A DNA stretch of 64,000 nucleotides from an uncultured Eubacteriales bacterium (GCA_958402445.1 CATXTO010000008.1:19667-83666), one strand, 5' to 3'; shown: positions 41,563 to 50,471, numbered from the stretch's first letter. The notes: generated by a model not told the origin, from the letters alone. A program made the numbers and translations.

Positions 41563-42294
41563 CTAAGCCCCTTTTCGCTCATACCTGCGCTGCTTTTTAC
41601 AGGCGAGAATAAATTTGGGCAGGCGCATCATCCGGCCCAACCGCTTGGGCTCCCGGAGCAGCCGGTACAACCACTCCAGATTACACCGAATCATCCACCG
41701 GGGAGCCCGCTTCACCGCGCCGGCAAAGCCATCCAGGCTGCCTCCCAGCCCTATCATCAGACGTACCTGCAGCGATGCCCGATGCTCAAACATAAACCGC
41801 TCCTGCTTGGGCGCGCCCAAGCAGACGAACAGCACATCAGGGGCGGCTTGGTTAATTGCTTCCAACACTGGGGCGGTCTCCGGAAAATAACCGTCCCTGG
41901 TGCCGCAAATCACCAGGCCGGGGTACCGTTCCTGGAGACGGACGCCGGCTGCCTCCGCGATCCCCGGCTTTCCGCCCAGCAGATACAGCCTGCCGCCCCG
42001 CTCCGACAGAGTCCGGGCCACTTGCTCCCCAAACTCGATCCCCGCCACCTTCTCCTGCAGCGGTCGCTCTAGGATCTTTGCGCCCAGGAGCACCCCGGCT
42101 CCATCCGGTAAAACCAAATCCGCCTCATTGAGAACGCCCCGGAACGCCGGGTCACGCATGGCCTCCCAGACGATTTCCGCATTGGGCGTCACACAGTATG
42201 CGGCGCGGTCGCCGGAAAGCAGCCGTTCCGCGCAGCTTATCGCCTGCGCCATAGTCACATTGTCAAACGAGACCCCCATGACATCGACCTTCAA
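41563..42294 (-). CDS. WecG/TagA/CpsF-family glycosyltransferase
   Basis: A 243-residue GT26-family enzyme that transfers an N-acetylmannosaminyl-type sugar to a lipid-linked precursor in teichoic acid or capsule synthesis. Motifs: YCVTPNAEIVWEAMRDP (Thr and Asn of the active site), ADLVLPDGAGVLLGAKIL, LYLLGGKPGIAEAAG, FVCLGAPKQERFM and LGGSLDGFAGAVKRAPRWM. The start is TTG at 42294 (giving MKVDVMGVSFDNVTM) with GCAGGTG upstream; the open frame extends 91 residues further upstream but that part overlaps the divergent gene's control region and is unlike the family. Confidence 0.9.
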   Translation of the reverse strand: MKVDVMGVSFDNVTMAQAISCAERLLSGDRAAYCVTPNAEIVWEAMRDPAFRGVLNEADLVLPDGAGVLLGAKILERPLQEKVAGIEFGEQVARTLSERGGRLYLLGGKPGIAEAAGVRLQERYPGLVICGTRDGYFPETAPVLEAINQAAPDVLFVCLGAPKQERFMFEHRASLQVRLMIGLGGSLDGFAGAVKRAPRWMIRCNLEWLYRLLREPKRLGRMMRLPKFILACKKQRRYERKGA

Positions 42295-42478
42295 AAAAGC
42301 ACACCTGCTCTTTCCTTTGCCGCATTCCGCGGCCATCTTACTACAGAGTACCACATTTTTTCCCATTTGTCCACTGAAAGACGAAGGGATTTCACATCCG
42401 TCCGCACAGCCGGAGGCCATCGGCATAAGATGGTTTGAAAGCAATTTATTTGCTTCACCATGAACAGGAGGTATTCGT

Positions 42479-43339
42479 ATGTCCGAACAATTGACCCGCC
42501 GGCCGGAAGACCTGCGGGATGCCGTTTGCATCCATACCCAAAAAGTGACAGACAGCTGCCGCGACAAAGACTGTATTGAGGACCTGCGGGTCTACCTGAC
42601 CCGGGAATCCCAGTCTCTGCTGGACGCCTGTGCCGGGGCAAAGGCTCGCTGTGCGGAGCTGTTGTACGCTTACATCGACGTGGAGCCTGTGGCTTTTAAC
42701 CGCAACCACTACTGCATTGACATTACGTTTTATTACCGCATTCTAGCTGACGCCATCATTGGCGGCTCCCGGCCCGCCACTCTGTACGGCCTGGCAGTTT
42801 TCTCCAAACGCGCCGTCCTCTGCGGCGAGGACAGCTGCGCCAAAATCTTCACCAGCGATACCGTGCTGGGCGATATGGATGGGCGTACCAGACGTTCGTT
42901 CAACCATCCCACCGCCGTGGTCGAGGTCCTGGATCCCATGATCCTCTCCGCCCGGGTGCGGGACGTCTGCGACTGCCCCTGCAGTGAGCCCTGCCTGAAC
43001 CAGCTTCCTGTCGCTATTCGGAACATGTTTGAAGATGAGCTGGTGCTCTCCGGCGAGTCCCGCCGGCTGTATGTCACCCTGGGCCAGTTCTCGATCATTC
43101 GTCTGGAGCGGGATGTGCAGCTGTTGGTTCCCACCTATGATTACTGCATCCCCACTAAGGAGTGCTGCGACAGCCCCGGATGCGCCGAGGACCCCTGCGA
43201 TATGTTCTCCCGCATCAACTTCCCTGTCAATCAATTCTTCCCCCAGGGTTGCGCCTGCAATCCTGGCCAAGAGCCTGCCTGCGAGTGTTCCGGCGGCTGC
43301 AGCAGCGGTGGCTGTGGCTATAAGACCTCCGGCGACTAG
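42479..43339 (+). CDS. Cysteine-rich conserved protein of Clostridia, possible spore-surface protein
   Basis: A 286-residue protein without a signal peptide. It begins LRDAVCIHTQKVTDSCRDKDCIEDLRVYLT, has repeated beta segments (AELLYAYIDVEPVAFNRNHYCIDITFYYRI; RRLYVTLGQFSIIRLERDVQLLVPTYDYCIP) and ends in a very Cys/Gly-rich tail (about 255-286). Close relatives are common in Oscillospiraceae as hypothetical proteins. The Cys-rich tail and abundance resemble spore coat proteins, but that is only a guess. AGGAGG precedes the ATG, and it stands alone, divergent from the glycosyltransferase. Confidence 0.8.
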   Translation: MSEQLTRRPEDLRDAVCIHTQKVTDSCRDKDCIEDLRVYLTRESQSLLDACAGAKARCAELLYAYIDVEPVAFNRNHYCIDITFYYRILADAIIGGSRPATLYGLAVFSKRAVLCGEDSCAKIFTSDTVLGDMDGRTRRSFNHPTAVVEVLDPMILSARVRDVCDCPCSEPCLNQLPVAIRNMFEDELVLSGESRRLYVTLGQFSIIRLERDVQLLVPTYDYCIPTKECCDSPGCAEDPCDMFSRINFPVNQFFPQGCACNPGQEPACECSGGCSSGGCGYKTSGD

Positions 43340-43363
43340 ACCTTTGACAAATCCCAGCAATAA

Positions 43364-43400
43364 GAGCAAGGGCGGTTCTTCGCCCTTGCTCTCTTTATTT
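43364..43400 (+). terminator. Terminator of the cysteine-rich protein gene
   Basis: GAGCAAGGGCG / CGCCCTTGCTC, perfect 11-bp stem, then TCTTTATTT. Confidence 0.9.
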
Positions 43401-43435
43401 GTGAATATCCAGAAAAAAGAGGCTTTGCTCACTGC

Positions 43436-43622
43436 GGAGCGGTCATAGGCCGCGCCTACATCCCTAGCTTAGAAAGCCCTTATAGGGGCGTGCTTTGCAC
43501 GCCCGCCAAACCCTATTCGTCTGGAAAATACCTCAGCGGGCGACCAACGGTCGCCCCTACATCCACTAAATTGAAAGTTTCCTGTAGGGGCGAGCTGCGC
43601 TCGCCCGCCAAATCTCGCCAAT
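43436..43622. repeat. Array of the GTAGGGGCG palindromic repeat
   Basis: At least three hairpin units: TAGGGGCGTGCTTTGCACGC (43484 on), the reverse-oriented GGGCGACCAACGGTCGCCC (about 43538-43556) and GTAGGGGCGAGCTGCGCTCG (about 43587 on). The same motif ends many intergenic gaps in this window. No gene lies in the 240 bases between the terminator and the LacI gene. Confidence 0.8.
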
Positions 43623-43644
43623 CTGGAAAACCAGGCGACACGAC

Positions 43645-44709
43645 TCACCAGCTCAAATCCCACCGGGCCTGCGCCTGCGGGTCGGTGGAATCCCGAATCA
43701 CCAGATAGCCGTCCAGGCATACGGTTTTCGGCTCCGCCTCCGGGTTCCGCAGACGCCGGAGCAGCAAGGCAAGCGCCTCCGCCCCCATTTCCTCCTTGGG
43801 TGTGTGGAAGGTGGTCAGTGGCGGCGTAATGAGACTGGCCGGAAAGTTGTCATTAAAGCCAGCCACGGCAATCTCTTTTGGAATGCAAAGGCCTGCATCT
43901 AAAATCGCCCGGACCGCACCAATGGCCATCTGGTCATTGCCCGCCAGGACCGCGTCCGGCGCAACGCCGCTTCGCAGCAGCTCTCGCATGCAGTGATATC
44001 CACTGATGGGGCTAAAGTCTCCCTCTGCCAAGAGTCGAGGGTCCGGCGATCTGCCTGCAAGCTCTAAAGCCTGGCGGTAACCCCGCAACCGGTTTCGGGA
44101 CATGGCATATTGCAGCGGGGCGGCAATATAGCCGATTCGGCTGCGCCCCTGGGACAGCAGATGCCGCGTCAGCTCCAGGGTCCCCTGGCCCTCGTTTACC
44201 ACAACGGCATCCAAGCCGGGGTCGATCACGGTCTCTAGGCAGATAATTGGAATATGGACACCGCCGCGGTCCCAATGCCGCAGTTCCCGCGCCCACTGAA
44301 TATCTGCCGGATTGTTGAGGTCCAGGCAGGAGGAAAGCAAGATTCCGTCCGACCACTGCGTTCGCAGCATCTGTAAGCAGGCCTTTTCTCGTTCGGGGTT
44401 CCGCTGCGTGTCAAAAATACTGACGGTATACCCCTCTTCCGCGGCTTCCAGTTGCAGAGATCGCAGCATAGCGGTAAAAAATACACTGTTGATTTGTGGC
44501 ACTACCACGGCGATGGTCTGGGTTCTTCCGGTTTTCAGGCCCTTCGCAACCGGACTCGCCTCGTAATGCAGGGTCTGTGCCGCTGCCAACACCCGCTGCC
44601 GCAGAGGCTCGCTGACTTGTTTGGTGCCGTTTAGTACATTGGATACGGTGGAGACGGAGACCTCCGCCAGCCTGGCCACCTCCCGAATGCCCACCAGTTT
44701 CTCCCGCAT
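43645..44709 (-). CDS. LacI-family transcriptional regulator of the sugar locus
   Basis: A 354-residue regulator. The N-terminal HTH (IREVARLAEVSVSTVSNVLNGTKQVSEPLRQRVLAAA, residues 5-45) is followed by a periplasmic-binding-protein-like sensor (IAVVVPQINSVFFTAMLRSL; PDAVLAGNDQMAIGAVRAILDAG; IAVAGFNDNFPASLITPPLTTFHTPKEEMG). It is directly downstream of the epimerase gene (stop and start abut), so it is cotranscribed. The AAAACGTTTT palindrome at the uxaE promoter (48260-48269) is a typical LacI-family site and the likely target. The ligand is probably the locus substrate. Confidence 0.92.
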   Translation of the reverse strand: MREKLVGIREVARLAEVSVSTVSNVLNGTKQVSEPLRQRVLAAAQTLHYEASPVAKGLKTGRTQTIAVVVPQINSVFFTAMLRSLQLEAAEEGYTVSIFDTQRNPEREKACLQMLRTQWSDGILLSSCLDLNNPADIQWARELRHWDRGGVHIPIICLETVIDPGLDAVVVNEGQGTLELTRHLLSQGRSRIGYIAAPLQYAMSRNRLRGYRQALELAGRSPDPRLLAEGDFSPISGYHCMRELLRSGVAPDAVLAGNDQMAIGAVRAILDAGLCIPKEIAVAGFNDNFPASLITPPLTTFHTPKEEMGAEALALLLRRLRNPEAEPKTVCLDGYLVIRDSTDPQAQARWDLSW

Positions 44710-45525
44710 CTACCGCAGCAACCCCCTTACCGCCTGAATCCAGCCGGCTGCCGCAGCCTCCTGTGAGGGCTTGGGCAAACATTCTGCACTGAGATAGCCC
44801 GTATAGCCGCACTGGGTCAGCGTCTGTAAGATCGCCGGGAAATCCACATGGCCGCAGCCGGGGTACAGCCGATTGGAATCGGCCAGATGCACGTAGCGGA
44901 GTTCCGGTGCGCAGGTCCGCAGGGCGCCGCAGAGGTCCGCCTCCTCCAAATTCATATGAAAGGTATCCGCCAGAATACCGGTATTGCTCAGGCGATTCTC
45001 CCGAAGGAAAGCGGCAACTTCTCCTAACGTGCACAGGAAATTGTTTTCATAGCGGTTAATGGGCTCCAGTACCAGGGCTGTGCCCCGCCGCCCTGCATAG
45101 GCATCGAGTTCCACCATGGCAGACTGAAAGCGTCCCAGGACCTGCTCTAAGGTATCCCCAGGGCCCACATTGCCCCGCATGCAGCCGAGAATGACCAGGG
45201 CTCCCAGCTCCGCGCCTAAATCCAAAAAAGCCTCCAGCCGCTTGACCGCCGCCTGCCTCACCTGGGGCTCTTCCGCTGAGATGGACAGGCCCTCATTCAC
45301 GTAAGCTCGGCCGGTGCCAATAGCTGACAGCCGCATGTCCTCCCGGTTTAGCGCCTGCCGTAGAGTCCGGACATCCACCAACGCCGGGTCTGCAATGTGC
45401 AGCTCTACCGCATCGTATCCAAGCGCCTTTGCCTGCGCGATGCCCTGCAAAAAGTCCCCTTCATAGACAAAGGGCGCGTTGCCCAGGATATGATCCACCA
45501 TGGTCATTGCCGTATAAAATGCCAA
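44710..45525 (-). CDS. Sugar isomerase/epimerase, D-tagatose/D-psicose 3-epimerase-like
   Basis: A 271-residue xylose-isomerase-like TIM barrel. The motif LVLEPINRYENNFLCTLGEVAAFL (metal-ligand Glu about 150) matches ketose 3-epimerases, followed by LADTFHMNLEEADL (Asp and His ligands) and YVHLADSNRLYPGCGHVDF (His/Asp) and a final SAECLPKPS (Glu). It probably epimerises a free ketose or keto-sugar acid at C-3. It is about 40% similar by eye to the protein at 58603-59430. The start is TTG at 45525 (AGAAAGGACGG upstream), matching the first beta strand of the paralogue. It has its own transcript behind the terminator at 45582. Confidence 0.85.
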   Translation of the reverse strand: MAFYTAMTMVDHILGNAPFVYEGDFLQGIAQAKALGYDAVELHIADPALVDVRTLRQALNREDMRLSAIGTGRAYVNEGLSISAEEPQVRQAAVKRLEAFLDLGAELGALVILGCMRGNVGPGDTLEQVLGRFQSAMVELDAYAGRRGTALVLEPINRYENNFLCTLGEVAAFLRENRLSNTGILADTFHMNLEEADLCGALRTCAPELRYVHLADSNRLYPGCGHVDFPAILQTLTQCGYTGYLSAECLPKPSQEAAAAGWIQAVRGLLR

Positions 45526-45581
45526 TCCTATCCGTCCTTTCTAAGCCAAATAATGGCCACTCTGTTAACCCAAACCAGATA

Positions 45582-45616
45582 CGGCAAAAAGGCTCCGTTG
45601 GGGAGCCTTTTTGCCG
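45582..45616 (-). terminator. Terminator after the uxaE-creatininase transcript
   Basis: On the minus strand CGGCAAAAAGGCTCC pairs with GGAGCCTTTTTGCCG, with loop CAAC and an internal T-run. It separates the creatininase gene from the epimerase-LacI genes. Confidence 0.75.
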
Positions 45617-45651
45617 CGCCTTGGTGGAGGGGTTCTGTCTCCGGCGCAATG

Positions 45652-46770
45652 TTAGTCAATGAAAATACCGCGCCTCGGCAGCTCGTGCACGCTCTTCCAG
45701 CCCTCGCTGAGCGGCTCCCGCAGGCAGGGCTCGATTTCCTCGTAGGGACGCAGGGAGAACTTCCGGGGATCGGGCACCTGGCCCGCCGGATAAGCGGAGA
45801 GGATGTCCTCCACCATGGCGTTCAGGTACTCACAAATCGCCGCAATGGCCCGTTTGACCCGCCGGGCGTCGCCCCGGGAGGGATAGCCCACCACGCCCTC
45901 CGGGGTGCCGAACCGCTCAATCACCCGATGGCCCTCCGCCTCAGACCATTTATTGGGCCGGTGGAAGGAGTCCACGGAGCCGTCGTAGAAGCCTTCGTCC
46001 AGCATACCGAAGCTCTGAGCCTGGGCGTCCACCACGCAGCTCATATCCACCATGCCGGGGAACATCAGAAGGGCCGCGGAGGTCTCCGCCTCGTCGGCAT
46101 GCACAAAGGGTGTGCTGACAAAATCCGGCCGCTCGTCACCCAGCGGATAGAAGAATTCCCGGATCGCCCGGTGCCACTCCACCACGGTTGCAAAGGCAGG
46201 AAGCTGATAGCGCTTGAAGAACTCCTGGATGGCGGATTCCAGCATCCAATCCATGCCGTGGTTGTTGACCAGGATGATTTTACGGAATCCGTCGTCCCAG
46301 AGGCCCAGCATCACGTTGATCAGGGTGTCCACAATGGATTTCTCCGAGGTCATAACCGTGCCGGGCATGCCGCAATGGTGATAGGGATGACCGCCGTAAT
46401 TGATGGGCGGAAAGGCCAGGGCCACCTCGTGGCCGGACTTCGCGGTTTTCCGCCGGACCGCCTCACAGATGGAGGTGCACATAAAGGTGTCCAAACCGGA
46501 ATTGTTGTGAATGCCATGGTTTTCCGTGCAGCCGATGGGAACCAGCACGATATCGTTTTGATGTCTCTTGTCAATGACCATCTTCCGGGGGGAGTTCTGA
46601 ATATAGCAGCCGGGCCTGCCCAGTTCGCTGTCGCTGGGAATGCCGTAATCATTTAAAATAGACTGAATTTCTGCCTCCGAGGCGTCCCAGAGTCTCTTTT
46701 TCAGTTGGCCCACCTTGTTATCCTCAAAAAAGATATTGGGATATTCTGTGGTTAAGTACCTTTCCTTCAT
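45652..46770 (-). CDS. Creatininase-family hydrolase (paralogue 1, long form)
   Basis: A 372-residue member of the creatininase/MftE/FAPy-deformylase amidohydrolase family. Metal-binding motifs are present: VLVPIGCTENHGIHNNSGLDTF (Glu, His, Asp), ILVNNHGMDW and TPFVHADEAETSAALLMFP (His and Glu). GGHPYHHCGMPGTVMTSE is the substrate-loop region. Family members cleave amide or cyclic-amide bonds; none of the known substrates fits a sugar locus, so the reaction here is open. It has an N-terminal extension of about 50 residues compared with its paralogue at 57620. CAGGAGG lies eight bases before the ATG at 46770 (46773 is an alternative). It lies 19 bases after uxaE. Confidence 0.88.
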   Translation of the reverse strand: MKERYLTTEYPNIFFEDNKVGQLKKRLWDASEAEIQSILNDYGIPSDSELGRPGCYIQNSPRKMVIDKRHQNDIVLVPIGCTENHGIHNNSGLDTFMCTSICEAVRRKTAKSGHEVALAFPPINYGGHPYHHCGMPGTVMTSEKSIVDTLINVMLGLWDDGFRKIILVNNHGMDWMLESAIQEFFKRYQLPAFATVVEWHRAIREFFYPLGDERPDFVSTPFVHADEAETSAALLMFPGMVDMSCVVDAQAQSFGMLDEGFYDGSVDSFHRPNKWSEAEGHRVIERFGTPEGVVGYPSRGDARRVKRAIAAICEYLNAMVEDILSAYPAGQVPDPRKFSLRPYEEIEPCLREPLSEGWKSVHELPRRGIFID

Positions 46771-46789
46771 CATTCCATCCTCCTGTATT

Positions 46790-48229
46790 TTATAGGGTTC
46801 GGGGACCGATGCCAAGCCGGGCGACGTGGGCCCCAATATGATGCTCCAGGCCGGTCTGGTATTCCTCCCGGTGCCGGTCCAGGGCCTGGTAAATATCTTG
46901 TTTCATTCCGGGCGTATCCAGCAGGAAGCCGTAGGTGATGTGCAGCAGCTGCCTGGCGTCGTCTTCGTCCATGTATCCAGGCAGCGAATCATCCGGCCTG
47001 CGGTCCAAGGGTTCAATTCGGGCCGGGTCCGCATGGACCACATAGTAGGCCCGCGCCTGGGTTAGGACCTCCAAAGCCCGCCGGTGCATACGGCGATACA
47101 AATCCGGCTCCTGCTTGGCAATGACCCGCACCGCCTCCAGCCAACTGGTACCCGCTGTTTTCAGGTGAAACCGGCCACCGGTGCACTGGCCCACCGCAGG
47201 GAATACGGAAAACTTATCAGAGCCGGAGTGCACGCTGATCTTATAGCCAAAGAAATCGGCAATCCTACAGTGCACCGACAGGTCCTGCGCAAATGCCCGG
47301 GGGTCTCCGATGTAATCCACACCCTTTTGAAACTCTCCCACGAACTTGGGCGCCAGAGAATTTAAGGATACGCCGCACCGCTGCAGCTCAGCGGCCACAA
47401 AGAAATGGGCGTCCGGCGCGGTGATAAACGCAGTCTCATCCAAAGAGAGCTCCAGGTCCACCGCCCTGCCCGCATTCTGAAGCAGGCGCCAGACTCGACA
47501 GCAAAGCGCAATGGCCTGCCCGTAACAGATTGCCAATTCCTCTAGGCGATCCTGGGAATAGGAGAAGCCCAGCCCCACCGTTCGGCCTCCATAGGTGCGC
47601 TCCAAAACGGCGCGCAATTCCTCCGGCAGCGCAAGATAGGCCCGCCGGCGCTGGGACGGCGCTTCCGGCACCGGCTGCAAGACCTCCGAGCAGTCCAGGG
47701 TAATCATACTGTACCCGCAAGCCAGTGCGGCGGCAATGTCCGCTTCGTTTTTCAGATGGTCGCCGTCCGCTCCGAAGCCATATCGCCAGCCGGCGCGAAA
47801 CACCGCCCATACCGCCGCATCCAGGACATCCTCATAGGTCCGATGAGTGAGCTGCAGCTCCCGCATGCTTTGCTGGGCTAAAATCGGTAAAACATTTTTT
47901 TCTCGGATACAAAGCAGATGGGCGTAATTAGCCAATCCCAGCCGGTCCCCCAAGCCCAGGGTGGTCGCCGCCCGGCCCATCGCTTGCGGTATGGTATAGG
48001 GAAAGTAACGGTTTATTGCCAGCCGGTTCGCATGGGTCAGCGGGCACAACTTGCCGTATTCCTTGGCCGCGCCCTGAAATTCGTGGAGAACATCCGGATT
48101 GCCTGCAAGAATCAGGACCTCCTGCCCGGCGACCCGCGCCATCACAAACGCCGCGCCCTCTGCCGTATCCCCTGTATATGGATAACAGACCACTTCCGGA
48201 TGCTCCTGGAGACGCGTCGGGAATTCCAT
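46790..48229 (-). CDS. uxaE: Tagaturonate epimerase (UxaE) family protein
   Basis: A 479-residue protein of the UxaE type, which interconverts D-tagaturonate and D-fructuronate (C-4 epimerisation). Recognised from the overall sequence: FGADGDHLKNEADIAAALACGYSMITLDCSE (Asp/His ligands), VGLGFSYSQDRLEELAICYGQAI, LELSLDETAFITAPDAHFFVAAEL and IADFFGYKISVHSGSDKFSVFPAVG (metal site). The start at 48229 has GGAGG seven bases upstream; the ATG at 48235 is too close. It is the first gene behind a promoter with a LacI-type operator. UxaE argues that a hexuronate or related keto-acid is handled, though a changed specificity is possible in this unusual neighbourhood. Confidence 0.85.
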   Translation of the reverse strand: MEFPTRLQEHPEVVCYPYTGDTAEGAAFVMARVAGQEVLILAGNPDVLHEFQGAAKEYGKLCPLTHANRLAINRYFPYTIPQAMGRAATTLGLGDRLGLANYAHLLCIREKNVLPILAQQSMRELQLTHRTYEDVLDAAVWAVFRAGWRYGFGADGDHLKNEADIAAALACGYSMITLDCSEVLQPVPEAPSQRRRAYLALPEELRAVLERTYGGRTVGLGFSYSQDRLEELAICYGQAIALCCRVWRLLQNAGRAVDLELSLDETAFITAPDAHFFVAAELQRCGVSLNSLAPKFVGEFQKGVDYIGDPRAFAQDLSVHCRIADFFGYKISVHSGSDKFSVFPAVGQCTGGRFHLKTAGTSWLEAVRVIAKQEPDLYRRMHRRALEVLTQARAYYVVHADPARIEPLDRRPDDSLPGYMDEDDARQLLHITYGFLLDTPGMKQDIYQALDRHREEYQTGLEHHIGAHVARLGIGPRTL

Positions 48230-48259
48230 GTGCATTCCTCCAAATATTTTTACAATAGT

Positions 48260-48308
48260 AAAACGTTTTTCTATCTATGTTTATATCACTTTATAAGAAA
48301 ATTGTCAA
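48260..48308 (-). promoter_or_regulatory. uxaE promoter with LacI-type operator
   Basis: On the minus strand TTGACA (48308-48303) and TATAAA (48285-48280) with a 17-base spacer. The palindrome AAAACGTTTT (48269-48260) lies at about +3 to +12, where a bound repressor would block initiation. The LacI gene downstream in this cluster is the obvious candidate. Confidence 0.8.
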
Positions 48309-48371
48309 GTTAAATTCTTCTCTTTTCCTTCCCTTTCCAGGTTGCCGTCCGAGAGTTTCCACCCCGGATGG

Positions 48372-48443
48372 CAAAAGCGGATACGGCACCCGGCACGTAT
48401 CCGCTTTCGCTCCTGAATCAAACGGGGGAGGCTGCCCTCCCCC
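48372..48443 (-). terminator. Tandem terminator of the transporter operon
   Basis: Two hairpins in the minus direction: GGGGGAGG-GCAG-CCTCCCCC (48443-48424) and AGCGGATACG...CGTATCCGCT (48405-48376) followed by TTTTGC. They close the long operon running from 57142 to the substrate-binding-protein gene. Confidence 0.85.
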
Positions 48444-48469
48444 ATTTTGCCTGGGGAATTCAGATATTC

Positions 48470-49429
48470 TTATTGCTCCTTAAAGGTATCCACATTTTCC
48501 TTGGTCACAACCTTGGTCTTGACCTCGTAGAACGCCTGCACCTCTTTGCCCTCCAGAACATCTACAGCAGCCTGGACGGCGGTGTAGCCCTGCATGTAGG
48601 GATCGCCGAAGGAAGTGGCAAAGATTTCGCCGTTCTTCAGCGCGGTGACGGCGTCGTCATTGGCGTCCTGTCCGGAAATCAGAATCTGACCGGTCTTGCC
48701 TACCGCATTTACAGCCTCCGCGGAACCCAGGGCCATCTCGTCGTTGCAGCAGAAGATCGCGTTTACATCCGGATAAGACTGCAGCAGGTTCTGCACCACA
48801 TTCATGGCTTCGGCGCGGGAATAGTTGGCGGACTGCTGGGCCACCACCGTAATTTCCGGATACTCTTCCAGGGCAGCCTGACAGCCCTTCACCCGGTCGA
48901 TGGAGGTCTGGGCGCCGGTGGAGCCCTCAATGATGAACAGAGTGCCCTTGCCGCCCATACCCTCAAACAGCGCCTTGGCGGTGTCGTAGCCCTGGTTGAA
49001 GTTCTCCAGGCCTACGAAGGTCTTGTACTGCGTGTCGTCGGAAATCCGGGTGTTCAGGTTTACCACCGGGATGCCGGCCTCGTTGATCTTCTTGGTAGCG
49101 GGGATAATGGCCTCAGAATCCACCGGGCACATCACGACACAGTCGGCGCCGCTGACGATGGCTTCCTCCGCCAGCTGGCTCTGCTGCTCGTTGCCGGAAC
49201 CCTCGGCGGTGTCTACGGGCGTCTTCACAGTGACATTGTAGCCCAGAGCCTCGCCGGCCGCCTTCGCGCCCTCGGCGACGCTGATAAAGAAGGGAGCGGT
49301 GTTGTTCTTTAGGATGACGACAATATTCTTGCCGCCGCCCTTGTTGTCGTCCTTTCCACTTTGGTTACAGCCAGTGAAGCAGGCGGCAACCAAGAGCACT
49401 GCCAGGACCAATGCGATGATTTTTTTCAT
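48470..49429 (-). CDS. Sugar ABC transporter substrate-binding lipoprotein (RbsB-like)
   Basis: A 319-residue lipoprotein that captures the substrate outside the membrane. The signal and lipobox are MKKIIALVLAVLLVAACFTGC (Cys about 21). The mature protein is a type-1 periplasmic binding fold of the ribose/galactose class: NTAPFFISVAEGAKAAGEALGYNV, DCVVMCPVDSEAIIPATKKINEAGIPVVNLNTRI, VNAIFCCNDEMALGSAEAVNAVGK. It is the last gene of the ABC set and is followed by a tandem terminator. Specificity is unknown; pyranoses, polyols and cyclitols are all served by this class. Confidence 0.93.
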   Translation of the reverse strand: MKKIIALVLAVLLVAACFTGCNQSGKDDNKGGGKNIVVILKNNTAPFFISVAEGAKAAGEALGYNVTVKTPVDTAEGSGNEQQSQLAEEAIVSGADCVVMCPVDSEAIIPATKKINEAGIPVVNLNTRISDDTQYKTFVGLENFNQGYDTAKALFEGMGGKGTLFIIEGSTGAQTSIDRVKGCQAALEEYPEITVVAQQSANYSRAEAMNVVQNLLQSYPDVNAIFCCNDEMALGSAEAVNAVGKTGQILISGQDANDDAVTALKNGEIFATSFGDPYMQGYTAVQAAVDVLEGKEVQAFYEVKTKVVTKENVDTFKEQ

Positions 49430-49487
49430 TTTTCCTTCTCCTTTTTAAAATATTGTCCAGTTTTGTGTATCACACAGCGTATCGCTG

Positions 49488-50471
49488 TTATGACTGAGCG
49501 GCAGCCTTTTTCTTTCCGGCGGCCTTGGCCATAAGCAGGTTCAAGCCCCGCTCATAGAAGATAGAGAAGAGAATCACGAAGCCTACCACCGCCTGCTGCC
49601 AGTTGGTGGAAACGCCCATGATGTTCATGCCGTTGCGAATGAACATGATGATCAGCGCGCCGATTACGGTGTTCACCACAGAGCCCTTGCCGCCGCCGAA
49701 GGCAATGCCGCCGATCAGCGCCGCTGCGATGGAGTCGATGGTCAGCGTCCCCTTGATGCTGGGGTCCGCCGCATTTAGCCGGGCCAGGTACAAAATACCT
49801 GTGATGGCCGCCAGCAGGCCGTTGATCACGTAGATGGAGATGATAATGCCGTCGGCGCGCATGCCGGAGAGCTTGGCGGCCTTCCGATTGTGCCCCAGGG
49901 AGTAGAGGGATCTGCCGTAGGTTGTGCACCGTGTCAGGAAGAACAGCAGTGCAAAAATTAGCAGCGTGACCAGCGCCACATTGGGAATTCCAGGAATCCA
50001 GGCGCCGTTGGTGATGCTGCGGAAGCCCTCCGAGAAGCCATAGACATACTCGCCGTTGCAGACCACATAGGCCAGGCCCAGGGCTACAAAATCCACGCTA
50101 AAGGTGGCGATAAAGGGCTCGATCTTGACCTTGCTGATGAGGATACCGTTGCATAGGCCGAAGCCCGCGCCCACTCCCAGGGCAATCAGCAGGCCCAGCA
50201 GGTAGTCGCCCCGTTGAAAATAAGAGGCGCTGAGATAGCTGGACAAGACCATGGTGGAGGCCATGGAGATATCGATACCATTGGAGATAATTGCCAAGCT
50301 CATGCCAAAGGCCATGAGGATGGTAAAGGGAGCCTGCTGGAAAATTACCTGTGTGATGTTATTGACCGACAGAAAGGCATCCGTGCGAACGAGGGCCAGA
50401 ACCAGCACAACCACGGCCAGAATCAGCAGGCGGGAGAGCAGGTCGACACGATTTTGCTTTTTAAGCGACAT
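49488..50471 (-). CDS. Sugar ABC transporter permease (RbsC-like), second copy
   Basis: A 327-residue polytopic membrane protein of the BPD_transp_2/RbsC class: ILMAFGMSLAIISNGIDISMAS, FGLCNGILISKVKIEPFIATFSVD, and LTIDSIAAALIGGIAFGGGKGSVVNTVIGALIIMFIRNGMNIMGVSTNWQQAVVG near the end. The start MSLKKQNRV at 50471 has GAGGAGGGTG upstream and overlaps the other permease by 11 bases. Together with its neighbour it forms a heterodimeric channel. Confidence 0.93.
   Translation of the reverse strand: MSLKKQNRVDLLSRLLILAVVVLVLALVRTDAFLSVNNITQVIFQQAPFTILMAFGMSLAIISNGIDISMASTMVLSSYLSASYFQRGDYLLGLLIALGVGAGFGLCNGILISKVKIEPFIATFSVDFVALGLAYVVCNGEYVYGFSEGFRSITNGAWIPGIPNVALVTLLIFALLFFLTRCTTYGRSLYSLGHNRKAAKLSGMRADGIIISIYVINGLLAAITGILYLARLNAADPSIKGTLTIDSIAAALIGGIAFGGGKGSVVNTVIGALIIMFIRNGMNIMGVSTNWQQAVVGFVILFSIFYERGLNLLMAKAAGKKKAAAQS

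Noticed and set aside
43436..43622. Possible CRISPR array
   Set aside because: Repeat units vary in sequence, alternate in orientation, have irregular spacing and no cas genes are near; they are palindromic intergenic repeats.
45397..46656. 419-codon plus-strand open frame opposite the creatininase gene
   Set aside because: The minus-strand product has all creatininase metal motifs; the plus-strand translation has none.
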